DNA of 17,643 nucleotides, taken from contig DGKJ01000044.1 in NCBI GenBank assembly GCA_002387735.1, forward strand, positions 1 to 17,643, written 5' to 3'. Source of the DNA: Bacteriovoracaceae bacterium UBA4573 (lineage in GTDB: Bacteria > Bdellovibrionota > UBA1018 > UBA923). A program made the translations under genes and the position numbers. Shown here one piece after another: positions 1 to 9,177 of this stretch (position 1 is the stretch's first letter; each line of letters opens with the position of its first letter). The notes beneath the pieces are model-generated. The model was not told the origin of the DNA, did no database searches, and saw only the letters and a list, made by a program, of their open reading frames with translations.

Positions 1-1
1 C

Positions 2-561
2 GGGGTGAGGGTTGTTGTGAAAAGCCAGGGGGCCGGATTTTTTGATGAAGCTTTGGTGGCTGGGCTTTCGGGTAACCAAAGGACGCCAAAACCGGGCGGC
101 CCGGGTTAGGGGTTATTAGTGCACGGACAATTCTTGCTCGCATTGGTGGAGAGCTCAAAATTACAACCAGCGCTGCGGGAACAGTGGTTCGCCTAATCTT
201 GCCGCGAGTGGCTCCGCCAGCTTGGTTTTTTAATATCGGAAATCACGTTGCCAAAGAACTAATCGTTCTCGATGACGACACAAATATTCATGAAAAGGTG
301 CGACGCCTTTTTCCTGAAAAAACGGTTTTTGCCACCACGCGAGAAGATGAGTTCATAAAACTCGCTCAAGAAATGCCGAACGCCCTGGTGCTCGTCGATT
401 TTGATTTTGGCGGGACAAGAAGTGGCCTTGATCTCATCGCTAGCGAGCCTGCGCTGCGCCAGGGAGTGCTTGTGTCTGGGCGAATTTCATTCGATAGGGA
501 TCTCCGGGGTTCCGCGCTCGATCGAGGCGTGCGAATGTATCCGAAGGAATGCCTCGGCTGA
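2..561 (+). pseudogene. Hybrid histidine kinase, C-terminal fragment (ATPase end + short receiver), frameshifted
   Basis: The fragment reads as the end of a hybrid sensor kinase. In the frame starting at base 2 there is a kinase N/G-box-like stretch (VKSQGAGF, then QRTPKPGG) that hits a stop at 104. In the frame starting at base 1, from about base 106, it continues as GLGVISARTILARIGGELK, then GTVVRLILPR and a PPAWFF linker. A receiver-like domain follows, with the acidic cluster DDD (271-279), acceptor candidates D at 397-405, and a Ser/Lys pair (VLVSG, YPK). Restoring one base in GGCGGCCCGGG would read KPGGTGLG, the expected G-box. The receiver stops soon after its lysine, so it is short. 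The GTG at 184 is an internal codon of the kinase, not a convincing start. The window edge cuts off the sensor part. Family membership is clear by motif; whether the break is biological or a sequencing error is not known. Confidence 0.6.
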
Positions 562-653
562 AGCAGTCGTTGGCAATTTTGACCCTACCAAAGAAAAAAA
601 CTATTACCTAAAGTAGAGCCCCAAACTTAAGTAACCCCTTTCGGGAGCTGAAC

Positions 654-3419
654 TCAAACTGTTCCGTTAACAATATAGCTGTATGTGCTCTTCGAATTGC
701 TAGTTCGCGGAAATACGAAGGCAACAGCAATGGCGTTCGAGGCCGCCCGAATTGGCATGGTCTGAGAAAGCGATTCGATATGACCTTTTTCGGTCTCGTC
801 TGTCATTTCTAAGTGCGGATTAAGGGCATAGAGTAATAAGAGTCCTCGCTCTTTTGGTCGAACATTCTGCCGAAAGTAAGTTTCAGTTACCGGACTTTCA
901 ACTTTCGAAATTTGGTCGGTATTGCGAACATCAGGGTCCGGCAACTTATCTTTTAGATCAATCAGCTCATCCCAGGGCGCGGTAATCACCTTGAGATGCT
1001 GCGCTCTGGGATCCCGATCTGACTTGGACCTCTTCATGATGGAGCGATCCACCATAAAAACCTTTCGACCACTTCCCAGCTCAAAAGAAGTCCCTGACTT
1101 CGACGACATGACAGCCACCGACCATTTTGTCAGTTCCCCGACTTTATTTAGGTCGTGGATGTAGTCAGAAATCATTTTCGAAGTGAAACGAATATTAGCG
1201 CCGCTAAATTTGTAACGTTCTAAAAATTGAAAAATCAGCTCAGGACTGACATCACGGTAAAGTAGACAGGCGCTGAAATCATCGAAGCCGGAATCAACTG
1301 GTGTTCCGTGATACTTCTCAACCGAGTCGAGTAACTGCGTAACACTTTGAACATTCTCTCGCAGGCACTTTCCGTCCTTGAGATTCATATAGAGCGCCTG
1401 AATTTTTGTGGCGGAGTAGGTGAGCGAGCCGGTCTTCGCTGCTTGCATCTTGAGATTTGAAGTAACGGTCATCGAGGGGTGGGTCCGAATCTTCAATCCT
1501 ACGTCAATAGGACGCTCTCGATTGGCCGCCATTGTCTTGATCTCGTCGCGAACTTCTTGCTCGACAGTCGCCAGATGGAAAAACTTCGCTTGGAGATCGT
1601 CGGTCACATAGATTCTCGTCAGATCAACATAATCAGGCCGATATCCAAACCACCTCCCCATCTGCAATAGGGTGTCGTAGCCTTTTGAACCGCGAACGAA
1701 ATAGCTTGTGGTTAAGCCTTCAAGAGTCAATCCCCGGGAAAGGGTATTCCCTCCGATGACAATTCCCCAAAATGGATCGGGACGATCATAGGTCAGCCGC
1801 TCTTCTGACGCATGATTCTCCATGACAACTTCAAGTCGTTCGATAAATTTTTCCGAGTTTTTCCAGATGGCGGCAAAATCTAATGCCTTGGCAGCTTTGA
1901 AGCGCAAACTTACCGGTTGATAGTCTTTTTCCCAAATCTCTTTCAAACGAGCCTTTAGCTCATCAGATTCCGTTTGCCGGTCCATCTTCATATCAAGAAC
2001 CAGCCTGTCAAAAGCGTCCTTGAGCACCATGTGGCGCGCGACAAGATGTGAGGTATGAACCAGCATTGTCATATGCTGCTTCCATTGGTTTCTTGATAAG
2101 CGCGCGGAACAAGCTACTACGAAGGAATCCAATGCTTCAAGAAGTGAGGGAGCAATTTCATCTTCGCCATGGGACGTCTTTGCGCCTTTTCTTTTCGGTG
2201 CAAATCTCGCTGCCTCGTTGTCCGCAATTGTTCGAATGACAGGCAGACCCTCAAGCGCGCCCTGCGGTTCCACTGCGTCTCGACCAAATAATTCTTCCGT
2301 GCCAACGTACCCAAGGGGCTTTTCGAGACTTACTAAGAAGTCCTTTGGAAATAGATCGTCGGTAACCGACGCGTCAATGAGAACGTTTGCAAATGGCGTC
2401 GCCGTGTATCCCACATAACTAACGACACTAAATTTCTTTAAGATGTTTCGAATGCGGTCGTTGATGGCCGTCGGATCGTCTTCGGGGCGGTTCGTATTTA
2501 CACTTGCTTGATCTGACTCGTCGTCGATCACCAGAGTCGGACAAGCCTGGAGCGTTTCGGGACTGGCCTCTTCTAGCCAGGCAATGAAGTTACGAAGAAC
2601 TGAAGCGTTCTTTTTCAAAACGACCAAGGTAAAGCCGTCACCCACGCCGAGAACACGATTGGCTCTGACGGCTAACTTCTTTTGGAAATCCCCATTTTCA
2701 TCAACTCGGGTCAGTGTTGTACATGCAGACTCTTTCGGTAAAACAATTTCCTCATGAAGCCTGGCCTGGGTTTGCAGCCGAAGAATGTTATGCATCCCGG
2801 CGAATACGATTATGAGTTTGTAACCAGCATCAACAGACTTGGAAATGACAGCCGAGAAATTCGCGGTTTTTCCGCTTTGAACGTACCCAAGGACCAATCC
2901 TTTAACGGCGCGTGGCACCTGAGACTTTGGAGGCGCTAAATGTGCGACCACAGTTGATGAAGAATGATCAAGGCTGCGAATCATGTCGTCATTCCAAGGC
3001 CGCGTCTTTTTGTTACGCAAAACCTCGGTGAGCAACTGCCAATGTGAATCTGATGACGAAGACGGCCCCTGATACCAAGTTTCGAAGTCAGGATCGTTCT
3101 CTAGGGTATTAACAATTCTAGTCGCCTTCACCGCAGCACTTTGCTCTTTGAACGCGGTGACAGCAGATTCAATTTCATCGTCCGCAGCTATGGGGCGCAG
3201 CTTTCTAGCAATCTCTTCGAGAGAGCGACCGAGGGCGAGCTGATCCTGAATGCTTTCTATGAGGTACTTCTTTCGCTCGTCACTCACGCAAACGCATATC
3301 CGTTCATTTTGGTCGGTTACTATTGGAATAAAGCGGCTTTCTTCAGAATAGCTGAATTGGTTCCGTTTGGCTGCCCCATACCTGAGCGCATTCGCCAACA
3401 AAAATGTAATGCGTCGCAT
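654..3419 (-). CDS. Z1-domain superfamily-2-type ATPase (restriction/defence-associated)
   Basis: 921 aa. Motifs fit the Z1 family of P-loop ATPases, found beside restriction-like nucleases and methylases. Walker A is GYVQSGKTANF (about 178-188), Walker B is LVIDDESD (about 296-303), and motif III is YVGYTATPFAN (about 335-345). The C-terminal helicase half has GGNTLSRGLTLEGL (about 555-568) and an arginine-finger motif QMGRWFGYR (about 585-593). The N-terminal 150 residues are family-specific, and the last 300 have no motif I recognise. No nuclease domain is visible. It is likely a DNA- or RNA-stimulated translocase or sensor that works with a partner nuclease; that role is inferred. The ATG at 3419 lies just inside the divergent gap shared with the RHH/radical SAM operon, and the operator-like repeat abuts it, so co-regulation is likely. 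No strong terminator was seen after the stop. Confidence 0.85.
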   Translation of the reverse strand: MRRITFLLANALRYGAAKRNQFSYSEESRFIPIVTDQNERICVCVSDERKKYLIESIQDQLALGRSLEEIARKLRPIAADDEIESAVTAFKEQSAAVKATRIVNTLENDPDFETWYQGPSSSSDSHWQLLTEVLRNKKTRPWNDDMIRSLDHSSSTVVAHLAPPKSQVPRAVKGLVLGYVQSGKTANFSAVISKSVDAGYKLIIVFAGMHNILRLQTQARLHEEIVLPKESACTTLTRVDENGDFQKKLAVRANRVLGVGDGFTLVVLKKNASVLRNFIAWLEEASPETLQACPTLVIDDESDQASVNTNRPEDDPTAINDRIRNILKKFSVVSYVGYTATPFANVLIDASVTDDLFPKDFLVSLEKPLGYVGTEELFGRDAVEPQGALEGLPVIRTIADNEAARFAPKRKGAKTSHGEDEIAPSLLEALDSFVVACSARLSRNQWKQHMTMLVHTSHLVARHMVLKDAFDRLVLDMKMDRQTESDELKARLKEIWEKDYQPVSLRFKAAKALDFAAIWKNSEKFIERLEVVMENHASEERLTYDRPDPFWGIVIGGNTLSRGLTLEGLTTSYFVRGSKGYDTLLQMGRWFGYRPDYVDLTRIYVTDDLQAKFFHLATVEQEVRDEIKTMAANRERPIDVGLKIRTHPSMTVTSNLKMQAAKTGSLTYSATKIQALYMNLKDGKCLRENVQSVTQLLDSVEKYHGTPVDSGFDDFSACLLYRDVSPELIFQFLERYKFSGANIRFTSKMISDYIHDLNKVGELTKWSVAVMSSKSGTSFELGSGRKVFMVDRSIMKRSKSDRDPRAQHLKVITAPWDELIDLKDKLPDPDVRNTDQISKVESPVTETYFRQNVRPKERGLLLLYALNPHLEMTDETEKGHIESLSQTMPIRAASNAIAVAFVFPRTSNSKSTYSYIVNGTV

Positions 3420-3424
3420 AATTT

Positions 3425-3445
3425 TTGTTGAACATTGTCGAACAA
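3425..3445. promoter_or_regulatory. Operator-like tandem/inverted repeat in the Z1 / RHH divergent gap
   Basis: Two 10-bp direct copies, TTGTTGAACA (3425-3434) and TTGTCGAACA (3435-3444), lie back to back. The whole 21 bp is also an imperfect palindrome, with 8 of 10 arm positions matching around 3435. One copy per helical turn is the usual arrangement for cooperative binding of ribbon-helix-helix dimers, and an RHH gene starts 39 bp away. It sits immediately upstream of the Z1 start codon. The assignment as operator is inferred. Confidence 0.5.
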
Positions 3446-3483
3446 CACCGTATCACTCGACGCATTCGTAAACAGGAGACTGC

Positions 3484-3684
3484 ATGGGAAGGGTTCGTGG
3501 AGTGAGATTTTTGGATCGCGATGAGGCGCTCATCGAAGAGTTTCTCCGAAGAAATCCGCTCATCGATTTTTCGACATTAGCGAAGATCGCGATCTTGGAG
3601 TTCATCAAAAACCCTCAGATCAACCTAATACCAATTACGCAGTCGCCGGAACGGGAAAGCAAAGATGTCAGACCACTTTCATGA
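3484..3684 (+). CDS. Small ribbon-helix-helix (Arc/CopG-like) DNA-binding protein
   Basis: 66 aa. An N-terminal basic strand (RVRGVRFLDRDEALIEEF) is followed by a helix, a turn (RRNPLIDFS) and a second helix (TLAKIAILEFIKN), which is the strand-helix-helix plan of RHH repressors. The ATG is preceded by AGGAG at a good distance (3475-3479). It is the first gene of a tight operon: its last 20 bases overlap the start of the radical SAM gene. The position beside a divergent gap containing a 10-bp tandem repeat suggests it represses this operon and perhaps Z1. The fold call is by pattern, not by a close named relative; a small phage or plasmid accessory protein is the alternative. Confidence 0.6.
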   Translation: MGRVRGVRFLDRDEALIEEFLRRNPLIDFSTLAKIAILEFIKNPQINLIPITQSPERESKDVRPLS

Positions 3685-5101
3685 GCTTCAGCCAAAGCCA
3701 AAGAATAATATTATTCCGTTTCCCATCCTGGCCTCGGAACCCAAAACCAAAAGAGCAAACGATAAGCCGCTTCCGCCAACTCCCATCTATGATGAGTTGA
3801 TAGGAGAGGCTGCAAAGCTCAATAAACTTTCTAAGTACAGATGCGACTTTGATTACACCGTGTATCGTGACCTCGAACTACGATACAAACAAAGCCCTAT
3901 TCGCGGCGGCATTGTAAAAAGTAATCCAATAAAACTCGTAAACTCGCACGCCACTTGTCAACAATGCCTCTATGCTTTTGAAATAGACACCTACGGGCGT
4001 GGTTGCACCCACAATTGTACCTATTGCTACGCGAAAGCAGAGCTTACTGTCCATGGCTACTGGAACAATCCGATACCGGTCCCTGTCGACTTGAACGAGA
4101 TCCGCAAAATTTTCTATACTGTTTTTGAAACTAAAAAAGCATCCAAGTGGCGCGAAATCATGGAGCGAAAGATCCCTCTGCGAGTGGGATGCATGAGCGA
4201 CTCCTTTATGTGGATGGACACAAAATACAAAGTCACTCAAGAGTTTTTAAAACTTCTCAATTTTTACCAATATCCATACACGATCATTACTCATTCCGAT
4301 CTTATAGGTCGCGACGACTATATCGCTCTCCTAAGAAAAGACCTTTGCTCCGTCCAGTTCAGTATTCCGTCAACCAACGACGGCCTAAATAAACTTTTAG
4401 AACCTGGTGCTCCATCAGCAAAGCGACGCCTAGTCGCAGCCAAGAAACTATCGCAAGCCGGATTCTGGACAGCGGTAAGAATAAACCCGATGTTCCCGAT
4501 CTATCCCGATGGTTATTTTACCAATCCCAACTTTAAATGGGATGGTGCCGTACCGAAGCTTGAGTACAGCTCTTTTGAGATGGTAGATGAAGTCGCAGAC
4601 AGCAGCTGCAAATCTATTATCGCTGGCTTTGGACGCTTTAGCGCATTTGCGATGAATAATATGACTCGCGCAACAGGAATGGATCTTCGGCAATTTTTTA
4701 ACAAAGCAGAAGTTTACAAATCAAGAAGAGACTACCATTTCAGCGAAACTGAGATTCGATACTATTACGAGGAATTGAAGCGACGCTGCAACAAAAGAGA
4801 TCTAGACTTTACAGTTTGCTACATTGGTAACGGCGAAGATCAATTTTGGAAACATCAAGATCTATGGTCCAATAAAACCGACTGCTGCAATATTAAGGGC
4901 AAGGTACGCTCTTTTGAAACAGACTCTCGGGAAATATCTTTTGAACAACGACTCAAGTTTAGTACAAAAAAGACAGCGACACCAATAGATCCGGACAGGC
5001 TCCATGTTCCGCTCGATACTCGAGAAAACATCAAACCACTTAATTCACTATCACAGTTGTCAAAAGGCGATAGCAGCATTCATTCGGAGCCCCCACTGTG
5101 A
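3665..5101 (+). CDS. Radical SAM protein, spore-photoproduct-lyase-like (SplB/COG1533-type)
   Basis: 478 aa. The radical SAM cluster motif is GCTHNCTYC (C114, C118, C121; CX3CX2C), preceded by RG as in SPL-like enzymes. Other family-like stretches are VGCMSDSF (about 174-181), FSIPSTNDGLNKLLEPGAPS (about 232-251) with a run of Arg/Lys behind it, and VRINPMFP. Two extra cysteine groups occur: C98/C101 just before the cluster and C385/C407/C408 in the C-terminal part (DCCNIKGK), which could hold a second metal site. The last 60 residues look disordered. The enzyme should cleave SAM to a deoxyadenosyl radical; the substrate is unknown. SPL relatives act on DNA photoproducts or other nucleic acid bases. 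Coupling to an ASCH protein (4-nt overlap) makes a modified base or nucleotide an attractive but unproven substrate. Confidence 0.8.
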   Translation: MSDHFHELQPKPKNNIIPFPILASEPKTKRANDKPLPPTPIYDELIGEAAKLNKLSKYRCDFDYTVYRDLELRYKQSPIRGGIVKSNPIKLVNSHATCQQCLYAFEIDTYGRGCTHNCTYCYAKAELTVHGYWNNPIPVPVDLNEIRKIFYTVFETKKASKWREIMERKIPLRVGCMSDSFMWMDTKYKVTQEFLKLLNFYQYPYTIITHSDLIGRDDYIALLRKDLCSVQFSIPSTNDGLNKLLEPGAPSAKRRLVAAKKLSQAGFWTAVRINPMFPIYPDGYFTNPNFKWDGAVPKLEYSSFEMVDEVADSSCKSIIAGFGRFSAFAMNNMTRATGMDLRQFFNKAEVYKSRRDYHFSETEIRYYYEELKRRCNKRDLDFTVCYIGNGEDQFWKHQDLWSNKTDCCNIKGKVRSFETDSREISFEQRLKFSTKKTATPIDPDRLHVPLDTRENIKPLNSLSQLSKGDSSIHSEPPL

Positions 5102-5493
5102 AACCAAGTCGCGAATATATAGGGATCAATATTCAATATCCGATCTCGAAACTCATCCTCGACGGCAAAAAGACTATTGAAACCCGAACATATCCACTTC
5201 CAAAAGCCTACATAGGCCAAGAGCTGGCTCTAGTTGAAACCCCTGGCCGGTCCGGGGATTTCAAAGCCCGCATCATGGCACTAATTACCTTTGGCGAATC
5301 CTTTGAGTATAAGAATGCAGCATCCTTTTATAGGGATCAGAAAAGACACCATGTCTCACCTGATTCCCCCTGGCGCTGGGTACAAGGCAAAAACAAATGG
5401 GGATGGCCAATTCTAAAGATTAAACCGTTCAAACAACCTAAACCAGCCCCCTTAAAAAAGGGAATAAGGTACACGCACGGCATCCCGATCTAA
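5098..5493 (+). CDS. ASCH-domain (PUA-like) protein
   Basis: 131 aa, starting with GTG. The stop of the radical SAM gene overlaps it (GTGA), and CGGAG at 5085-5089 serves as ribosome site. The ASCH signature GxKxxExR is present as GKKTIETR (23-30), after a strand IGINIQYPISKLIL. A second block, WRWVQGKNKWGWPI, is typical of the C-terminal part of small ASCH domains. ASCH domains resemble PUA and bind RNA or modified nucleosides; some are amidohydrolases such as the N4-acetylcytidine enzyme YqfB. I cannot tell binding from catalysis here. It is the last gene of the RHH-radical SAM-ASCH operon and ends only 2 bp from the convergent restriction gene, leaving no room for a terminator. Confidence 0.8.
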   Translation: MKPSREYIGINIQYPISKLILDGKKTIETRTYPLPKAYIGQELALVETPGRSGDFKARIMALITFGESFEYKNAASFYRDQKRHHVSPDSPWRWVQGKNKWGWPILKIKPFKQPKPAPLKKGIRYTHGIPI

Positions 5494-5495
5494 TG

Positions 5496-8400
5496 CTATG
5501 CGGCCTCGGACGAAGCGTCTTCCGGCTCCTCCGACTCAAAATAACTATCTAGAAACTTTCTGGCAGATAGGGGTAGCCCGTAATACAGCAACGCGAGATC
5601 ATCGATAATGATTTCAATTTCTGAGGAATTTTTAGGTTCCCTTGTGGCCTTAAATGCCAGACCAGATATTAAACGCGCGCACTCTTGGACATTTTTTACA
5701 TTAGTCTTGAGAAATTTCTTTGCTTCTTCAAGAGTAACGCTACTGAAGTCCTTTTCACTTATCGCAAAATTCTTAAACGGAATATCGCCGAGCGGCTTCG
5801 AATAAAGCTCGAGCATACGCCCTTTCATTTTGCCCTTATGCCTCAACCAATACCAAGTTAGTTTTGAATTCAGCAATCCCAAGGCAAGATACAAATTTGA
5901 CTCCTTATTAAGAGGAATCGTGTAAAAAACGTCGATAGAAGAAAATACGGGCGTCCTGGTACATACGAAAATAGGACAAGTAGATCGATACGGACTTATA
6001 ATTTTTGCAGAGTTGATAACCTTAGAATTTAACGGCCTATGAAGATCGAACCACTTCAATCGATCTTCTGTGCGAAACTTGTACCGATTCTCTAAAATTG
6101 GTTTAAATTTTTCCAGGTGTTTATAGATCCTCGATTTAGAATCCAAATCTCCGTTTTCAAAATATATTAAAAACAGCTCTTGATCCTTTTTCTCCAGCGA
6201 ATATTTCTTTTTGATGTCACCGTTTTTAATAAAAGGCCTTATATACTGATCTTTCTCTTTCTGCGACAGACCGAGCGACTTCAACTCTGCACCTGTTATA
6301 ACAAAGATCCCATCGCCTTTTTTTATTCCATTCTGCTGCAAATCAGCCTTGTACTTTGTAAGCGGACGATCCAGGTCTGATTTTTTCGGATCGAAGTGCT
6401 TGGGCGTCACCCTATCAGCACCCGTTTCAATTCCTGAATGTATGTCAAAGCTATCCGAAAGACTTGAACCGACTTTCACCATAGTCGAAAGAATAGCATC
6501 ACCTTTTCCACCACCTTCAATATTGAAATTCCATACTTTTGTGCCACCGTCCTGAATCTCTCGCAAAGTCAGTGCTGATATATATTCTTTCAAAACCAGC
6601 ATCTTACTGTTTCGCTGCTTCTCCAAATAATCTAATTCAAGAGAACTAAGCTTCGGATCTCCTCTTCCAGGCTCTAGCTCCATGATTCGAATCCCATTTT
6701 GAGCAGTATTGCCTTTTTGAAATATGGAAATGAGATTGTGCTGTCCCTTTGCTGCAGAAAACAGCTTAATTTCATGAAAACATACAAAACTTTCAGGGCT
6801 TGCTGTCCCAGCCAAATATGCTCTAAGCTTTTCTGCGCCATCGGCTGTCGGCCAATAGGCTGTAGTGATACAACCCATTCTTCCGGAGGAACTTAAAATC
6901 TCGATAGCGCGAGCTATAAAAAAATAAAATAAATCATATTTGTTCGTTACGATGTGTTGCCACTCTGGAAGTTCCCTCAGGTATCCAATTTTTTCCGCAT
7001 TGTCTTTTATGCCTAAATAGGGCGGATTCATTAGAATCGAATCAAATCCACCGCCTTGATCAAAAACTACTGCAAATGCTTTCTTCCAATTAAAAGATTG
7101 CGTATTTACCGCATCTCCACAAAGAAGCTGATCATCCAGATCCTCCAAGTGTTCACCTGAATCTGCACTTTCTAGCCAAAGACTCATCTTGGCAAGTTTG
7201 ACTGCTCGAGGATTAATATCCACACCGAAAATACAGCTATGAAGTAACTTTCGCTTGGCATCCTGAAGAGTAATTTTCAAATCATCGTTGGTTTCTTTTT
7301 CAAGCACGTACAGATAATTTTTTGCCAAATAGTTAAGCGCAGCACTAATGAAATGGCCAGACCCCATAGAAGGATCGCAAATACGAATGTTTGAAAACTC
7401 AGATGATTTCTTTCCCCTTACAATCGGACCGAGAGTTTCCTTAATAATATATTGAACAATATAGTCAGGCGTGTAGTAGCTTCCGCTAACCTTTCTTTCT
7501 TTGTTATCCGGCGAAAAGCATAACTGGCCTCTCTTTACCTTCGGGACATCCAATGCTTTCACTTTTTCAATCGATAAGTTTGCGGGACTCCACTGCTTCT
7601 TGACAAAAATCATGTCCTCTGTTGCCCGTTCTAAACGAAATTCCAAAAAGCTTTCGTAAATTGAGCCTAGCTGCCTAGGCGAGAAGAAATTGTACGGGAT
7701 CTGCTGAAATCGCTTTCCTGGTACATCGGACACGCAGTATCCGAGCTCGAACAAAATATTAACCATCTCCGAGTTATTAAGTTTATGGTTCCGTACAAAC
7801 CTCCATTCATCTTTTGAAAAAATGCTTTCTTTAAATCCCTTAATTTCAAATGTATCAGACTTTGAAGTTGTTCCGTCCTGAACCATAATTGTAAGTTCAA
7901 GAAGCCTCTCATATAGTTCTGTTCCATCTGGCTTGAATTCAAAGTCTTTCGAAAACATCCGCTGCAGCACCGGAAGATTAAGATTGTCCGTTTCACGCTC
8001 CGGTACAAAAAATTCTAGTTTCGCTATGGTGTTTGAGAGAGATATCTTTCGATAATCCGAATGTTTGAGAGGTAAAATACCTCGCGACTCACAATGCCGA
8101 ATGAAAAGGATATTAAACAAATGACTTTCAGCGACATTTCGAATTTTTGATAGCTCAATCGATTCCTTCGCATCTTCTGCTGATCTCAGAAATCCATTGC
8201 AAGCGTGCGACATTGCCCTGACAAACCTAGTTTTAAGATCATCCTCGACCCGGGTTACATAAGTTTTGCTATATTCAAGCAAGTCATCAAGAAAGCGGCG
8301 TCCGCCATCTTCGGAATAGACAGCACGTTTTGAAAAAATGTGAAAAAAATACTTCGCATTTTCTATAAATAGATCATAGTCGCGCTGATTTGCTTCTAAA

Positions 8401-9176
8401 CCTGCATTTACGTGTTTAATAAGGTGACCCAAATTAAACTGAAAATTTCGGTGGTAGTTATCGGAGGAAAGCTCGCGATTGTAGAGTCGCCATGTTTTTC
8501 CGTCGGTAAGGATTCCGTAATCCTTATCCAAAACTTCCATATACTTTAGACACTGCTCGTCGAAATCTAACGCGCGGGTGGAATCACTTTGATCTTTTTT
8601 GTCGGCGCGCTTTGAGTCGTCGGAACTCTTGACCTCGCGATCCTCTATTCTGTTCCAATATTTTGCTTCGATTGGAATAATTACCGAAGCACGAGCCTCG
8701 TCAAGCTTCTTTTGCCCCTCTTTATTGCCTATATACTTTAGCTCACGAGGATCGTTTACGATTACAAGATCAGGTTTATAGGTTTTTGACTCTCCGTGTT
8801 CCTTAAACGTGTACGCATCGTCTTCACGCCATGGTTCTTGATTCAGTGAGCATTTGTCGGCGTAGCCCAACATTCTCAGCACTGGCTTGATAAATTTATT
8901 GATAGTTTCGCGTTCGGTCCAAGAATTGAAATCGTCGTGCTTTAATTCTTCGCAGAAATAGCGAAATTGTGCACAAAAATTATCAAACGGTTCAGCATAC
9001 GAATCCCAGAGTTCCTTGTATTTTACAGGGACATCGTTCTGAAGATAGACATCACTGAAAAGCGAGCTCTCCCAAAAGCGATTATAATTTGCACTTGGAA
9101 CGGATTCCAAATGGCGTTTGGGTGCGACAGAATTTTCCTGTCCTAACTTTTTAGATTTAGCTGCTGACTTTGCCAT
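5496..9176 (-). CDS. Type IIG (Eco57I-like) fused restriction endonuclease / adenine methyltransferase
   Basis: 1226 aa, one polypeptide with cutting, modifying and recognition parts. The N-terminal nuclease is PD-(D/E)XK: YKPDLVIV (D136) and IPIEAKYW (E170, K172), followed by the supporting Q208 helix and YGILTDGKTWRLY (220-232). A helical connector runs from about 260 to 560. The N6-adenine methyltransferase follows: SGSYYTP (564-570), motif I DPSMGSG (601-607), GVDINP (651-656) and catalytic NPPY (717-720). The C-terminal 350 residues carry a TaqI-like target-recognition region (HSGIETGADRV, LYLALGLLNSKL, PLGDIPF). All catalytic residues are present, so the enzyme looks active. BREX PglX proteins resemble the methylase half but lack this nuclease. 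It lies 6 nt after the cold-shock gene, whose stop sits in a small hairpin before this ATG. Confidence 0.92.
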   Translation of the reverse strand: MAKSAAKSKKLGQENSVAPKRHLESVPSANYNRFWESSLFSDVYLQNDVPVKYKELWDSYAEPFDNFCAQFRYFCEELKHDDFNSWTERETINKFIKPVLRMLGYADKCSLNQEPWREDDAYTFKEHGESKTYKPDLVIVNDPRELKYIGNKEGQKKLDEARASVIIPIEAKYWNRIEDREVKSSDDSKRADKKDQSDSTRALDFDEQCLKYMEVLDKDYGILTDGKTWRLYNRELSSDNYHRNFQFNLGHLIKHVNAGLEANQRDYDLFIENAKYFFHIFSKRAVYSEDGGRRFLDDLLEYSKTYVTRVEDDLKTRFVRAMSHACNGFLRSAEDAKESIELSKIRNVAESHLFNILFIRHCESRGILPLKHSDYRKISLSNTIAKLEFFVPERETDNLNLPVLQRMFSKDFEFKPDGTELYERLLELTIMVQDGTTSKSDTFEIKGFKESIFSKDEWRFVRNHKLNNSEMVNILFELGYCVSDVPGKRFQQIPYNFFSPRQLGSIYESFLEFRLERATEDMIFVKKQWSPANLSIEKVKALDVPKVKRGQLCFSPDNKERKVSGSYYTPDYIVQYIIKETLGPIVRGKKSSEFSNIRICDPSMGSGHFISAALNYLAKNYLYVLEKETNDDLKITLQDAKRKLLHSCIFGVDINPRAVKLAKMSLWLESADSGEHLEDLDDQLLCGDAVNTQSFNWKKAFAVVFDQGGGFDSILMNPPYLGIKDNAEKIGYLRELPEWQHIVTNKYDLFYFFIARAIEILSSSGRMGCITTAYWPTADGAEKLRAYLAGTASPESFVCFHEIKLFSAAKGQHNLISIFQKGNTAQNGIRIMELEPGRGDPKLSSLELDYLEKQRNSKMLVLKEYISALTLREIQDGGTKVWNFNIEGGGKGDAILSTMVKVGSSLSDSFDIHSGIETGADRVTPKHFDPKKSDLDRPLTKYKADLQQNGIKKGDGIFVITGAELKSLGLSQKEKDQYIRPFIKNGDIKKKYSLEKKDQELFLIYFENGDLDSKSRIYKHLEKFKPILENRYKFRTEDRLKWFDLHRPLNSKVINSAKIISPYRSTCPIFVCTRTPVFSSIDVFYTIPLNKESNLYLALGLLNSKLTWYWLRHKGKMKGRMLELYSKPLGDIPFKNFAISEKDFSSVTLEEAKKFLKTNVKNVQECARLISGLAFKATREPKNSSEIEIIIDDLALLYYGLPLSARKFLDSYFESEEPEDASSEAA

Positions 9177-9177
9177 C

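Noticed and set aside
139..149. ATTGGTGGA near the left edge as the other attachment site
   Set aside because: Only nine bases match the ssrA end and they encode a conserved part of the kinase (ARIGGEL).
401..616. Possible 71-aa gene after the kinase
   Set aside because: It overlaps the receiver domain in another frame, has no ribosome site and no recognisable pattern.
5496..9176. BREX PglX
   Set aside because: The methylase part is similar, but an intact PD-(D/E)XK nuclease is fused and no other BREX gene is present.
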